This document shows positions 44,840 through 53,400 of a stretch of DNA of 55,660 nt, piece after piece. Under the pieces are notes generated by a model. It did no database searches, was not told the origin of the DNA, and saw nothing but the letters and a program-made list of their open reading frames with translations. Position 1 is the stretch's first letter; the number at the start of each line of letters is the position of its first letter. Source of the stretch: Methanobacteriota archaeon (GTDB taxonomy: Archaea; Thermoplasmatota; Poseidoniia; Poseidoniales; Poseidoniaceae); contig JABIGM010000017.1 of NCBI GenBank assembly GCA_018650165.1, positions 1 to 55,660 of the forward strand. Reading direction: 5' to 3'. The translations under genes and the position numbers were made by a program.

Positions 44840-46897
44840 TCAAGAGTTCAGATATGTCGGTTTTCTACCCTCAATTAGTGCACTTAAACCTTCGAGCGCA
44901 TCATCGGTAGAAAATATCTTTTCGAGATTTTCTAACTCTTTGGATAGTCCCTGTGAAAGACTGAAATTACCGGCGATATCAATTAATTCACTAGCGAGTA
45001 AAAGTGCGATTGGAGCAGTTCTTGACAAGGATTTAATTTGTCTTGAAATATTTCTATCCTCAATATCAAACCCATCTGGGCAATTTCCAGACAAGATTGT
45101 TCCTAAGTTAGAATCGGAGTAGAACGATTCAGCAAAAATAGCAACTTTTGATTCAGGGTTTGCTGGTGCACCGGGGTATTTATTTCCGGGTTTACCTGTA
45201 ACATCAAGTGAACTGATTGTAGAATCAACTTCTGCAATATCTACTAGATGAGTTACAAGCCCGAGGTCAGCTGCACTCTTAGCATCCATGAAATTTCCAG
45301 CAAGAACAGCCCAGCGTGCTGCAGGGATTCCACAAATTCTAGCCGGGCGTTGAGTTCCACCTAAGCCAGGGAAAATACCGATGCTAGTTTCAGGAAATCG
45401 GAATTGCGTTTTTCTTGTTCCAATTCTATAATCGCAAGCAAGGGCTAGTTCCAAACCACCACCAAGGGCGAGACCGGTAGTTAGAGCGATTGTGGTTTTC
45501 GAAGACGATTCAAGTTTGTCTTGTACCGCATGACCATTTGCTGTAAATTCGTAAATATCAGGGAATGAATTTGCACGAATCTTGTCGACGAAAAACTTGA
45601 CATCCGCTCCTGCAACGAATGCTTTACCTGCACCGTCAAGAACAATTGTTCTAACCGAATCATCTGAGTTTGCCAGATCTAGTACCCTTCCAAGTTGATT
45701 GACAACAGTCTCATTCAGTGCATTCATTGCCTCTGGTCTGTTAATTGTAACTGTAGCAATTCCATCGCTAATATTCAGGTCTACATAATTGAAGTCAAAT
45801 GGAGCATCTCTCATCCATATTTCAGGTACTGGGAAATCTGCAAGTTCGCAGTAATCTTCTGCCATTTCTTTGGCCTGAGTAATTCCAAGACGGTTGGCTA
45901 ATTCGAACGGTCCAAACGCCCAACGTAATCCGACCTTTGCTCCTCTATCTAAGTCTTCAAGTGAACAAATTTCTTCATCAATAATTTGTCCTGCTACAGC
46001 AAAGACCTGGCCTAATAACCGAACTTTAATGATATTTGCAGCCTCTTCACTACAATCGATATCTTCTCCAATATCCCATTGATTACCTGCTTCTACCATC
46101 TCCCTAAGATTCTCTGCACCAACATACCTTGGCGTCTCTAATTGTTCGGCTAGATAATCAGTTGAATGCAGAGCAATTGGAGGTCCTGTAAGATTCATCA
46201 ATGCAAATGGCCCCATGCCAATTTTGAATGCTTTCATTGCTACAGCATCGATGGCAGCAGCACTTGCAATGCCTTCCTGTAAGAGTAGACATGCTTCATT
46301 TAACCATGGCACGAAGAATCGATTCACTACGAAACCAGGGCGGTCTTTACACAAAATAACTACCTTGCCAAGCCCACGACAGTATTGTACAGTTCTAGCA
46401 ATTGTTTCAGCTGATGTATCATTACCCGGAATGACTTCTACCAATCGGTTTTTTGCTGGGTGATAGAAGAAATGTAGGCCCACAAAGCGGTCAGGTCTTC
46501 CCGAAGCCGCAGATAAGTCATTTACTGAAAGTGATGATGTATTGGAAGCAAGAATTGTGTTTTCCCCACATGCTTCATTCAATGTATTGAATACTGCAGT
46601 CTTGATATCGAAATCCTCGAATACGGCTTCGATTACTAGGTCTGTGTCTGGTGCGGTATTTTCAGTACCAATTACAGGAGTAATTCTACTTTGGATCTCT
46701 TCAACTTGTTGCGGAGAAAAGATACGTCGTTCAACAGCTTCTGAAAGGAAATCAGCAATAATTGATTGGCCACGTTCGACCCATTGAGCCTCACGGTCTA
46801 CCATTTGAACATCAAATTCTTCTTGAGCGGTTTTTTGGGCAATACCTGAACCCATGTTGCCTGCGCCGATGATTGCTACACTCTGTACTGGCTGCAT
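44840..46897 (-). CDS. 3-hydroxyacyl-CoA dehydrogenase / enoyl-CoA hydratase fusion
   Basis: The 685-residue protein joins an NAD-dependent 3-hydroxyacyl-CoA dehydrogenase (residues 1 to about 370) to an enoyl-CoA hydratase (about 375-625). The first half has GAGNMGSG at 11-18, ASNTSSLSV, GLHFFYHPAKNRLVEVIPG with the catalytic His and Glu, and GFVVNRFF. The second has GKAFVAGADVKFF, LGGGLELALACDYR and FPETSIGIFPGLGGTQR with both catalytic glutamates. It would hydrate and oxidise acyl-CoA in beta-oxidation or crotonyl-CoA conversion. This domain order is the reverse of FadB. GAGGTGGCAGGTAAT selects ATG 46897; the frame is open to 47017. Confidence 0.92.
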   Translation of the reverse strand: MQPVQSVAIIGAGNMGSGIAQKTAQEEFDVQMVDREAQWVERGQSIIADFLSEAVERRIFSPQQVEEIQSRITPVIGTENTAPDTDLVIEAVFEDFDIKTAVFNTLNEACGENTILASNTSSLSVNDLSAASGRPDRFVGLHFFYHPAKNRLVEVIPGNDTSAETIARTVQYCRGLGKVVILCKDRPGFVVNRFFVPWLNEACLLLQEGIASAAAIDAVAMKAFKIGMGPFALMNLTGPPIALHSTDYLAEQLETPRYVGAENLREMVEAGNQWDIGEDIDCSEEAANIIKVRLLGQVFAVAGQIIDEEICSLEDLDRGAKVGLRWAFGPFELANRLGITQAKEMAEDYCELADFPVPEIWMRDAPFDFNYVDLNISDGIATVTINRPEAMNALNETVVNQLGRVLDLANSDDSVRTIVLDGAGKAFVAGADVKFFVDKIRANSFPDIYEFTANGHAVQDKLESSSKTTIALTTGLALGGGLELALACDYRIGTRKTQFRFPETSIGIFPGLGGTQRPARICGIPAARWAVLAGNFMDAKSAADLGLVTHLVDIAEVDSTISSLDVTGKPGNKYPGAPANPESKVAIFAESFYSDSNLGTILSGNCPDGFDIEDRNISRQIKSLSRTAPIALLLASELIDIAGNFSLSQGLSKELENLEKIFSTDDALEGLSALIEGRKPTYLNS

Positions 46898-46949
46898 ATT
46901 ACCTGCCACCTCAAACCCCTCCATGAAGTCAACGGCGGAAAATCTGGAT

Positions 46950-47993
46950 TCAAAATAAGGAATCGTAGGCTTGTTGAAGTCGTTGCGCCCAATTTTGGAT
47001 TGAGAAATCTTCGGCACGTGTACGGACTGCTACGCTCTCATCTTCTAGTTCTAAAATAGCAGTTCTCCACATTTCGATATCATCAATCGGTAAGATATGA
47101 TGTTCTAGTGGAATTTCATTGTGTGCTGGGGCATCAGCCACTAACGCCACCGTTCCTGCTGCATACGCTTCTAGAGGTGGAAGACCAAAACCTTCAGCCA
47201 CTGAAGGGAACAGAAGCGCATCAGCGTGTTGTAATGCGGCAATCATCTCATCTTGTTCCAATCTACCTACCCAGTTTAGATTACAATTTTCTTGCTTTGC
47301 CAACTCAATCAATTCAGATTTAGATTCCGTTGAAGATTCCGCGCCTATCTTGTGGAGAGTGACATCCATTCCTCCACATACTTCGATTGCAAAATCAACT
47401 CTTTTTCGCTCTTCTTCACTACCTATCACAAGTAGGTTGCATCCTTTGCTAAACCACGAAGGACACTCGGTTTCTACATTGTAATCATCAAGTTTGATGG
47501 CATGTGGAATCCAAGTGGTAGGAACGCCGGGAAATCGCATCTCACATTCCTGTTGAGTATCTTTGGATACACAGACTAGTAAGTTTGCTCGAGCCAAACC
47601 TTTCCGAACTTTAGAGAGGTCTTTCTTTCGTAAAAGCGATGGCTTTTGTTCCCCAACAGCAATGCCATTTCTGGTGGAAGGAAATAGATGAAATAAATCA
47701 TGAACTGTTACAATTGTGTGTCCCGATATAGGAACCAGACCTGCCTGTTCTTGGTCTGTGATGTGGACTAGGTCATGCTTCAAAGATGATAACTTAACAG
47801 CGGACGGACCACTCTTCCACCTTCTCCACAATCGTTTAATCGGATTTTTACTAATCTTGTATTCATGGACATCTCCAACTTCATAGCCGGTAATTGTCCC
47901 AGAACGCAAGCGTTCTACAAGTGCTGCATGAGTTCCACCTAGGCCAGAGTGAGGCGATAATGCTCCTCCTCTTGCTAGCATAACCTTTCGCAA
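46950..47993 (-). CDS. GT4-family glycosyltransferase
   Basis: The 347-residue protein has the GT-B fold marks: a Gly-rich N-terminal loop (GALSPHSGLGGTH), VTVHDLFHLF, LLVCVSKDTQ, a central WIPHAI, LLVIGSEEERKRVDFAIE, and the C-terminal donor-site motif PSVAEGFGLPPLEAYAAG with two glutamates. It transfers a sugar from a nucleotide-sugar to an unknown acceptor. GAGGTGA, which contains the TYW1 gene stop, is followed by five bases and TTG 47993; this favours TTG over the GTG at 48002. Confidence 0.88.
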   Translation of the reverse strand: MRKVMLARGGALSPHSGLGGTHAALVERLRSGTITGYEVGDVHEYKISKNPIKRLWRRWKSGPSAVKLSSLKHDLVHITDQEQAGLVPISGHTIVTVHDLFHLFPSTRNGIAVGEQKPSLLRKKDLSKVRKGLARANLLVCVSKDTQQECEMRFPGVPTTWIPHAIKLDDYNVETECPSWFSKGCNLLVIGSEEERKRVDFAIEVCGGMDVTLHKIGAESSTESKSELIELAKQENCNLNWVGRLEQDEMIAALQHADALLFPSVAEGFGLPPLEAYAAGTVALVADAPAHNEIPLEHHILPIDDIEMWRTAILELEDESVAVRTRAEDFSIQNWAQRLQQAYDSLF

Positions 47994-48003
47994 ATTGTTC
48001 ACC

Positions 48004-49005
48004 TCACCGAATGATTTTCAGATGCTTTATTGATTCAGCTATTCCAAGGTCTTCAGGGAAGAACATTGTTGCTTCGGGAATTGGAATTGGTACAATTTCA
48101 CGACCCACTAAAGCAACTCTACTCGGTGGGGAGTCGTCCAATAATTTACGGTCTGTCAATGGAGCCAAGGCATTTGAGAAATCAAGAATGTCTTCGTGGA
48201 ACGGCATATTTTCAGCAGTCAGGTTTTCTCGAGAATTACCTACGTGAACATACCCTTTACACTCAATCCAATCAGGGTCCGCTCTGTTATCGAGTGCAGC
48301 GTATTGAGGGATATGTTCAGGTTTCATATTACGTCCTTTAATCAGAGTATGCCTGCAGACGATTCTTGTATCTAGGCTTGGCAATAAATCAATTGTTTCA
48401 TCGAACTTATCCCATGCTGCGGAATTCCATTTTGGTCGACAAATCTCATCGAATACCTGCTTGTTTGGAGCATCGACTGATACATACAATTGTGTTGGTA
48501 AAGTATCGAGTCTCTCAAGCACTTTAGGAAGAGTCCCATTTGTGACTAGCATCGTTGTCATACCATGAGAATGACACAACTCGATGTATTCTGAAAGGCG
48601 AGTATAGAGGGTTGGCTCGCCATTAAGTGAAATAGCAACATGCTTGGGGTTTTGAGCATCTAGGAATTTTTCTTTAGGGACCTTAGGATTTCCTCCAAAT
48701 CCAGAAAGAAGTCTTCGCTGAGCCTTAACGGAATCATATAACATCTCGAGAGGGTCTTGGTCAGCCAACTCTAGAGTATCCATATGTGGCTCTCTCCAGC
48801 AGTATGAACAGGCTAGATTGCATTGGTCTACAACTGGGGACATTTGCATACAATTATGGCTTGCAATACCGTAGAATTTGCCCTTGTAGCATTGGCGGTC
48901 TCTGAGCAAAGATTCCTTAGTCCAATGGCAGATTTTTACCCCGCCATGTTCACCCACAATGTGGTATCGCTGCTTTTGCAACTTCGCCTTCAAGAGCGGG
49001 TCCAT
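48004..49005 (-). CDS. taw1: tRNA 4-demethylwyosine synthase (radical SAM)
   Basis: The 333-residue protein is an archaeal TYW1. With the start at ATG 49005, cysteines fall at C26, C39 and C52 for the second 4Fe-4S cluster and at C62, C66 and C69 (CNLACSYCWR) for the radical SAM cluster, the numbering known for the Pyrococcus enzyme. It condenses pyruvate carbons with 1-methylguanosine-37 of tRNA-Phe to form imidazo-guanosine 14, on the route to wyosine. The frame runs upstream to 49104, but that segment does not fit the family. Confidence 0.95.
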   Translation of the reverse strand: MDPLLKAKLQKQRYHIVGEHGGVKICHWTKESLLRDRQCYKGKFYGIASHNCMQMSPVVDQCNLACSYCWREPHMDTLELADQDPLEMLYDSVKAQRRLLSGFGGNPKVPKEKFLDAQNPKHVAISLNGEPTLYTRLSEYIELCHSHGMTTMLVTNGTLPKVLERLDTLPTQLYVSVDAPNKQVFDEICRPKWNSAAWDKFDETIDLLPSLDTRIVCRHTLIKGRNMKPEHIPQYAALDNRADPDWIECKGYVHVGNSRENLTAENMPFHEDILDFSNALAPLTDRKLLDDSPPSRVALVGREIVPIPIPEATMFFPEDLGIAESIKHLKIIR

Positions 49006-49138
49006 CGTATATCGGACAAGTATTGCCGATTTAACCCCACGCTTGATGTGCAAGTAGTTCGTTCCCCCTTCATGGAGGAATCTGAAGAGGGCTGGTCTCC
49101 ACATTTACTAGGATTTATTCTACCTCTTCGCTTAAAAC
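49006..49138 (-). other. Gap between taw1 and the PiT gene
   Basis: The 133-base gap contains an in-frame extension of taw1 but no recognised gene, tRNA, TATA box or strong ribosome site. Confidence 0.35.
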
Positions 49139-51226
49139 TCACCTTGAGAGACTAGGCAAGAATGCATTTGCAGCCTTCTCGCAAGCATTAGCAACATCAT
49201 CCAACCGTTGCAATACGCGGTACATGTGCATGGCAGCTAGAGCATCATCGTCTCCAGTGGTGAATACATGCGCTGCAGCCTTTGCTTCAATCTCATCCGC
49301 TTCATGCTCCTTTAAATTGACTTCTCTGACGCACTCAAGGAGTACTTTCTTCTCTTTGTTAGTAAATCCAGATCGTGATAATTCTTTCAATGAATCAACA
49401 GCCTTTTCGTAACTAGAAACAGTTTCTACAACAGCAGTAGCCATTTCTTTCAGGTTCGTTCGAGCCTTTTTGCCATTGAACAATTCTCTAAATGACAATT
49501 GTTCAGCTACATTTTGGGCATAATCTGCAATTCTATCCTGCCGTGATAGCATGTGCAAGAATGTATCTCTGCCAATTGCGAACCTGATTCCAGTACCAAT
49601 TTCACCCTGTATTTCGGATTTGATGATATCGGCTTCTAATTCTGCAGCAATAGTGGCTTTGATGAATTTACTCGGATCTTTGCCATTTGCTGCTGCATTG
49701 ATTGCTTCATTCATATTCTCAACTGTTTTCTGTACTGATTTAGCATGCTCATGGAATTTATCGAATGATTGCGAAGTGATTACTGATTCAATAGATTCAT
49801 CTTCCACAGTTTCAGTTCTAATCATTACAAATACGGTGACAATTATTGAGAGCAATACGACAATTGCTACATTGGTTGGAGTTCCAGCAAACAAAATGTA
49901 GAACATTACTGCTCCAAATCCTGCAACGGGTAAACTAGCAACCCAACTGGCTGCAATTTTCCCGAACACTCTGAAATCAACTGCTGCGGCACCACCGGCT
50001 AGACCGACTCCAACTACTGCACCGACCAGGGTGTGTGTTGTCGATATCGGCACAGCCAGGAATGGCATCGAGAATATTAGTACGGTTGTTGCAGCTCCAA
50101 ATTCTGCTGCAAAGCCACGCGATGGTGTGATGTGGGTAATTTTTGTTCCGATAGTGTCCATTACCTTGTAGCCCCAAGTAGCCACACCGACTGTAATTCC
50201 TGCACCTCCAATTAGAAGTAGCCAAATGGGAACATCGACCTTGTCAGGAGATAATATTCCAGTGGAAGAAGAAGCGATGTCGTATATTGCAGCCATTGGG
50301 CCTATTGCATTTGCAACATCATTCGCACCATGGGCGAATGCAACATAACATGCAGTGATTATTTGTAGCCAGATGAATACCCTTTCAACACCTTCATAGC
50401 CTTCTTCTTTGAATTTATATCGCTTTAGGACATACCATAAAATGGAACTAGCAATCATACCAATAAACAATGCCATCAGGAAACTGTTTAGAGGTATCCA
50501 GGCGCCCTCTGCAAGGGGATTGAATGTATTGCAACTATACTTTCCAGGGTCACATGGCAACCATTCTTCTTTGTTGATATATCCACTATTATCCAAATTT
50601 TTGTAGAAACCTTTCAAGCCTTTGAATTGTAATGCTAGGCCTAAAACAAAGAATGTAGGCAATGCAAGAAGTGGTGCAATACTTCTTGTCCTTTCTAGAG
50701 GCTTTTCATGATCGAAAATAACCTTCTTGATAATGCGGAACGAAACGAATGCCAATATTGCACCTAGGAGTGGAGATGCAACCCAACTGATTACAATTTC
50801 AGCAACCTTGCCCCAGTTAACAGAGTCCGGCTGGATAAAGAGCCCCATCCCGATAACTCCTCCAACAATACTGTGGGTTGTCGATACTGGCAATCCATAC
50901 TTTGTAGCAATAGTCAACCATATTGCTGCAGCTAGAAGGGCAGCCATAAATCCATACATCAGTTTTTGACTTAATTCTCTGGAGAAGCCATCATCTCCAA
51001 AATCAAGAACACCTTTGCGGATGGTGTCGGTAACATGGCTACCAAAGAATACAGCACCACAGAACTCGAATACCGCAGCCACAATGATTGCTCTTCTCAA
51101 AGTCAGAGCACCACTGCCAACGCTAGTCCCCATTGCATTCGCAACATCATTTGCTCCGATGTTCCATGCCATATACACACAAACAGCAAATCCAGCAGTC
51201 AGTAGGATTACAGTTGCAGGTTCCAT
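49139..51226 (-). CDS. pit: PiT-family phosphate transporter fused to a PhoU/DUF47-like domain
   Basis: The 695-residue membrane protein has both PiT signatures, GANDVANAMG at 24-33 and the internal repeat HGANDVANAIGP near 300. Both GLPVSTTHSIVGG and VPISTTHTLVGAVVG are present. PiT proteins move phosphate with Na+ or H+. From about residue 480 onward the C-terminal part is soluble and helical like PhoU/DUF47. A loop near 205-245 holds an EF-hand-like segment with a nearby cysteine pair (C225, C232). It is divergent from an AbrB-PhoU regulator. Confidence 0.92.
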   Translation of the reverse strand: MEPATVILLTAGFAVCVYMAWNIGANDVANAMGTSVGSGALTLRRAIIVAAVFEFCGAVFFGSHVTDTIRKGVLDFGDDGFSRELSQKLMYGFMAALLAAAIWLTIATKYGLPVSTTHSIVGGVIGMGLFIQPDSVNWGKVAEIVISWVASPLLGAILAFVSFRIIKKVIFDHEKPLERTRSIAPLLALPTFFVLGLALQFKGLKGFYKNLDNSGYINKEEWLPCDPGKYSCNTFNPLAEGAWIPLNSFLMALFIGMIASSILWYVLKRYKFKEEGYEGVERVFIWLQIITACYVAFAHGANDVANAIGPMAAIYDIASSSTGILSPDKVDVPIWLLLIGGAGITVGVATWGYKVMDTIGTKITHITPSRGFAAEFGAATTVLIFSMPFLAVPISTTHTLVGAVVGVGLAGGAAAVDFRVFGKIAASWVASLPVAGFGAVMFYILFAGTPTNVAIVVLLSIIVTVFVMIRTETVEDESIESVITSQSFDKFHEHAKSVQKTVENMNEAINAAANGKDPSKFIKATIAAELEADIIKSEIQGEIGTGIRFAIGRDTFLHMLSRQDRIADYAQNVAEQLSFRELFNGKKARTNLKEMATAVVETVSSYEKAVDSLKELSRSGFTNKEKKVLLECVREVNLKEHEADEIEAKAAAHVFTTGDDDALAAMHMYRVLQRLDDVANACEKAANAFLPSLSR

Positions 51227-51272
51227 TAGTATTCTCTACACAAAGAAGGTATATCACCTGTAGCCCCAGTAA

Positions 51273-51282
51273 TCTATATAGA
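51273..51282. promoter_or_regulatory. Palindromic TATA element between phosphate genes
   Basis: TCTATATAGA is a perfect ten-base palindrome between divergent genes. Its centre is about 33 bases from the regulator ATG at 51310 and about 51 from the transporter ATG, so it could serve as a TATA box in either direction. Confidence 0.5.
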
Positions 51283-51309
51283 AGTAAATATTAGGTTAGA
51301 GTGAGAGAG

Positions 51310-52356
51310 ATGGCATACGGACCAGGCGACATGGATGTGCGCAAAGTGCAACTTACAGGAGGATCCACATATACTCTCAGCCTACCAAAACCTTGGATAG
51401 ACCAAATGTCCCTCAAGCCACGCGATGGCGTACGGGTTGATTGGAGACCGAGTGGGGCACTGCGTCTTACGCCCATAGACATGCTAGACCACCAAGAAAA
51501 GAGAGTTTCCATCGATGCAGGCAAATTGCCAAAAAATTCCCTGCACGATCATCTAATGGGTGCTTATCTTTCAGGAGTAGACACAATAAGAATCATTTTT
51601 CCACCTGGGCAAGAAAGAGTTTACAGAAGTCAAGTCCGTCGGTTTTTGAGAAATACGAGAGGATTTGAAACAATGAATGAATCTGATACAAGTACCGAAT
51701 TAATTTGTTTGATTAATTCAACTGAAATGCCATTGACCGCTAGTATAAACCGCATGTACTTACAATTGACATCTCTTGTAAAGGACATCGTGTCAGTCTT
51801 GGAAGGAGATGATATTGAACTTCTGAGTGATGCAGATGAAAGAGAAGCAGAAGTCGACGCTCTGCTATATTTGGTAGCGAGGCAAGTCTGTATTGCATTG
51901 GATTCACATTTAGTATCTACAGCTCTAAAAATCGGGCGTAACCAAGCAGTCGAATTTTCCAATTTAGCTCGTGCTTTGGAGCGAATGATGGACCATGCAC
52001 TACAAATGGCAGACTTGGTAAAGTCGGCAGACGAAGTGTCAATGGATGCGAATAAAGCACCAATGATACATCTATTTGTTTGGCAAAAATCCATCAAACA
52101 ACTGATGATAAACATCAGAACTAGGGACTCATATGAACTCGAAGAAGCGAGGCTTTCACTAAAAGACTCCCAAAATGAAATTACACTTTTCGAAGAACAA
52201 TTTGTACAAGAAAGGAAACTGACAAAAGCAGATTTATTCAAATTCCGGATGTCTGAATCTATACGTCGATTATGTGCATATGCACGAGATTTCGGTGAAG
52301 TTCTTCTAAATATCAAACTTTATGATGAAATGATTGTCGATAGAAGTGACGATTAG
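51310..52356 (+). CDS. phoU: AbrB-PhoU phosphate uptake regulator
   Basis: The 348-residue protein has an N-terminal SpoVT/AbrB-type swapped-hairpin DNA-binding domain (VRKVQLTGGSTYTLSLPKPW near 11-30) and two helical PhoU-like bundles (about 125-215 and 225-345). PhoU proteins repress or modulate phosphate uptake, and the divergent PiT gene supports that role. Possible starts are GTG 51301, ATG 51310 and ATG 51331; the last would leave the AbrB domain at the extreme N-terminus as in some family members. No strong ribosome site is present, fitting a short or absent leader. Confidence 0.88.
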   Translation: MAYGPGDMDVRKVQLTGGSTYTLSLPKPWIDQMSLKPRDGVRVDWRPSGALRLTPIDMLDHQEKRVSIDAGKLPKNSLHDHLMGAYLSGVDTIRIIFPPGQERVYRSQVRRFLRNTRGFETMNESDTSTELICLINSTEMPLTASINRMYLQLTSLVKDIVSVLEGDDIELLSDADEREAEVDALLYLVARQVCIALDSHLVSTALKIGRNQAVEFSNLARALERMMDHALQMADLVKSADEVSMDANKAPMIHLFVWQKSIKQLMINIRTRDSYELEEARLSLKDSQNEITLFEEQFVQERKLTKADLFKFRMSESIRRLCAYARDFGEVLLNIKLYDEMIVDRSDD

Positions 52357-52435
52357 TGTTATTTAAAACACTTAGTTTAGTAATTACATCCAAAAGCCAT
52401 TATAGGGGCGGTTCCAAAAGTAAACTGGGGATATA

Positions 52436-52576
52436 ATGGATCACGAACTAGAGACCTGGGTCGAAGAAGTAATGGAGAAACAACAATATCGAAATGGAAT
52501 ATTTCCAAGAAATGGAATACTAGGACGGCTGCGTAATAGATTCGATAATTCCGCTTTGCCATTCATAACCAAATAA
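52436..52576 (+). CDS. Possible small protein of 46 residues
   Basis: An ATG preceded by CTGGGGAT opens a 46-codon frame that starts MDHELETWVEEVMEKQQ and ends SALPFITK. The first half is acidic with a helix pattern; the second half is basic (GRLRNRF). It fills the gap between the PhoU-like gene and the ABC genes on the same strand. No family is recognised and chance is possible. Confidence 0.4.
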   Translation: MDHELETWVEEVMEKQQYRNGIFPRNGILGRLRNRFDNSALPFITK

Positions 52577-52680
52577 GGGGCTGTCGCTGTAATTATTGTA
52601 TTTTAGTACGTCAAATTATCTAGCAATTGAAACAGCATTTGATATACCATAACTCGCTGATGCTGCTTAGTTGTGAGTGT
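52577..52680 (+). promoter_or_regulatory. Upstream region of the ABC transporter genes
   Basis: The 104-base gap holds GATATACC at 52641-52648, a weak TATA-like element, and GAGTG just before ATG 52681. I see no tRNA or hairpin. Confidence 0.25.
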
Positions 52681-53400
52681 ATGATTGAGGTCGAGGCACT
52701 GAACAAATCATTTGGCTCTGGATCAAATAAACTCCATGTGCTAAAAGGCATAGATATGGAAATGAAAAGAGGCGAATTAGTCGCTTTAATGGGGCCATCT
52801 GGTTGTGGCAAATCTACTCTATTGAACATAATAGGTGGTCTGTTACCTGCCGACTCTGGTGAAATTAGTTTGAATTCACGCAAGTATGGATTGAAAAATC
52901 CTTCTGCGGTTGTTGATGTACGCCGAACCCTTGTTGGATGGATATTCCAAGATTTTCATTTGCTTGACCATCTCTCTGCTTTGGACAATGTTGCTATGGC
53001 TTTGGAAATATCTGGCGTCTCATCAATAGAAGCTGAGAAAAGAGCTAGAGTGGCATTAGAGCGAGTAAACCTTAGCGATCGAATGGATCATATTCCAGAC
53101 CAACTTTCAGGTGGTCAACAACAACGTGTCGCAATAGCGCGTGCTATTGCTGGCAATCGGCCACTTCTATTGGCAGATGAGCCAACTGGAAATCTGGACA
53201 TAGCATCTGGTGCGGAAGTACTACAATTGTTCAAAGATTTATGCCATGATGAAGAAAATCCAATTTCTATTCTTATGGTTACCCACGACCCTGATTTGGC
53301 TAGTAAAGCAGACAGAATGCTATTGATGCGAGATGGATTAGTTGCTGCGAGCGATATACGTTCAGCATGGGGACTTGATACGGAAGGTGAAGAAGAATGA
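52681..53400 (+). CDS. ABC transporter ATP-binding protein, MacB/LolD type
   Basis: The 239-residue ATPase has Walker A GPSGCGKST near 39-47, the LSGGQQQRVAIARAI signature near 141-155, Walker B LLLADEPTGNLD near 162-173 and the H-loop THDPD near 201. These match the LolD/MacB class that powers FtsX-type permeases, and the next gene is such a permease. The frame is open from 52627; ATG 52681 (MIEVEALNKSFG) gives the usual N-terminus. Its stop overlaps the next start (ATGA). Confidence 0.92.
   Translation: MIEVEALNKSFGSGSNKLHVLKGIDMEMKRGELVALMGPSGCGKSTLLNIIGGLLPADSGEISLNSRKYGLKNPSAVVDVRRTLVGWIFQDFHLLDHLSALDNVAMALEISGVSSIEAEKRARVALERVNLSDRMDHIPDQLSGGQQQRVAIARAIAGNRPLLLADEPTGNLDIASGAEVLQLFKDLCHDEENPISILMVTHDPDLASKADRMLLMRDGLVAASDIRSAWGLDTEGEEE

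Noticed and set aside
49006..49104. Upstream start at 49104 for the TYW1 enzyme
   Set aside because: The extension does not resemble the family, and ATG 49005 puts all six cluster cysteines at the known numbering.
52377..52562. A 61-codon antisense frame opposite the 46-codon gene
   Set aside because: Its composition is odd and it runs against the direction of all neighbours; the plus-strand frame has the ribosome site.
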